Positions 63,876-64,000 of a stretch of 64,000 nucleotides of DNA are shown here, one piece after another. Source of the DNA: Nematostella vectensis (lineage: Eukaryota; Cnidaria; Anthozoa; Actiniaria; Edwardsiidae); assembly GCF_932526225.1 (NCBI RefSeq), contig NC_064046.1, forward strand, positions 14,085,408 to 14,149,407. The letters are read 5' to 3'. The first letter of the stretch is position 1; each line of letters opens with the position of its first letter. A program made the translations under genes and the position numbers. Below the pieces are notes generated by a model. The model was not told the DNA's origin, did no database searches, and saw nothing but the letters and a program-made list of their open reading frames with translations.

Positions 63876-64000
63876 CAGGGCCGTACTCACACAGTAATTT
63901 CTTGGCATTTCTTTCATTCTATTATATGTTCATTGTAGAAATCCGGCTCAAATGGGAAAAGGGATTTCTCCACATTGCCCCCGTTTTAGCTACGGCCCTG
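63876..64000. mobile_element. MITE with CAGGGCCGTA ends, at window edge
   Basis: Left CAGGGCCGTACTCAC; right TAGCTACGGCCCTG, ending exactly at base 64000. Core ~95 bp, no coding capacity. Confidence 0.65.

Overview
This is eukaryotic animal DNA: AT-rich, genes with GT-AG introns, long stretches without genes, simple repeats and many short inverted-repeat elements. Gene content points to a cnidarian, most likely a sea anemone such as Nematostella. That identification is inference; no marker in the window proves it. Protein calls rest on motif recognition by eye and were not searched.

Layout. (1) 106-11233, + strand: fifteen exons of a large extracellular/membrane protein whose 5' end lies left of the window. 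It has cysteine-rich repeats, IPT/TIG-like and REJ-like domains, a GPS motif, a Thr-rich stalk, a SEA-like module and one transmembrane helix. Its introns hold four tandem arrays and several MITE-like elements. One 112-bp array repeats the splice acceptor and the start of an exon. (2) 11.4-34 kb: mostly non-genic. It contains an unrecognised single-exon ORF (18061-18804, - strand), a 1.3-kb Tc1/mariner-like element with ~60-bp inverted ends, a decayed LINE 3' end inserted in a satellite, and a hammerhead-ribozyme match on the - strand at 33509-33565. (3) 34-42.4 kb: two intronless + strand genes, an SGNH-hydrolase-like secreted protein and a 1163-aa dermatan-sulfate-epimerase-like protein with a C-terminal sulfotransferase domain. 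A Penelope-like element remnant and two MITEs lie between them. (4) 49399-53161, + strand: a complete six-exon UPF0489 (C5orf22-type) gene. (5) 55-62 kb: a possible 5' exon near 55.07-55.33 kb and a two-exon gene (60261-61780) for a single-pass membrane protein with a cytoplasmic tail carrying NPxY and PPxY motifs. (6) 61.9-64 kb: MITEs, one ending exactly at the window edge.

The genes do not form an operon or an obvious pathway. The SGNH-like and epimerase/sulfotransferase proteins are neighbours, both are intronless, and both could act on extracellular or Golgi glycans; a functional link is speculation. The strongest unexpected signals are the hammerhead match, the splice-acceptor array, and the GPS motif that lacks its cleavage residues but has a furin-type site upstream.
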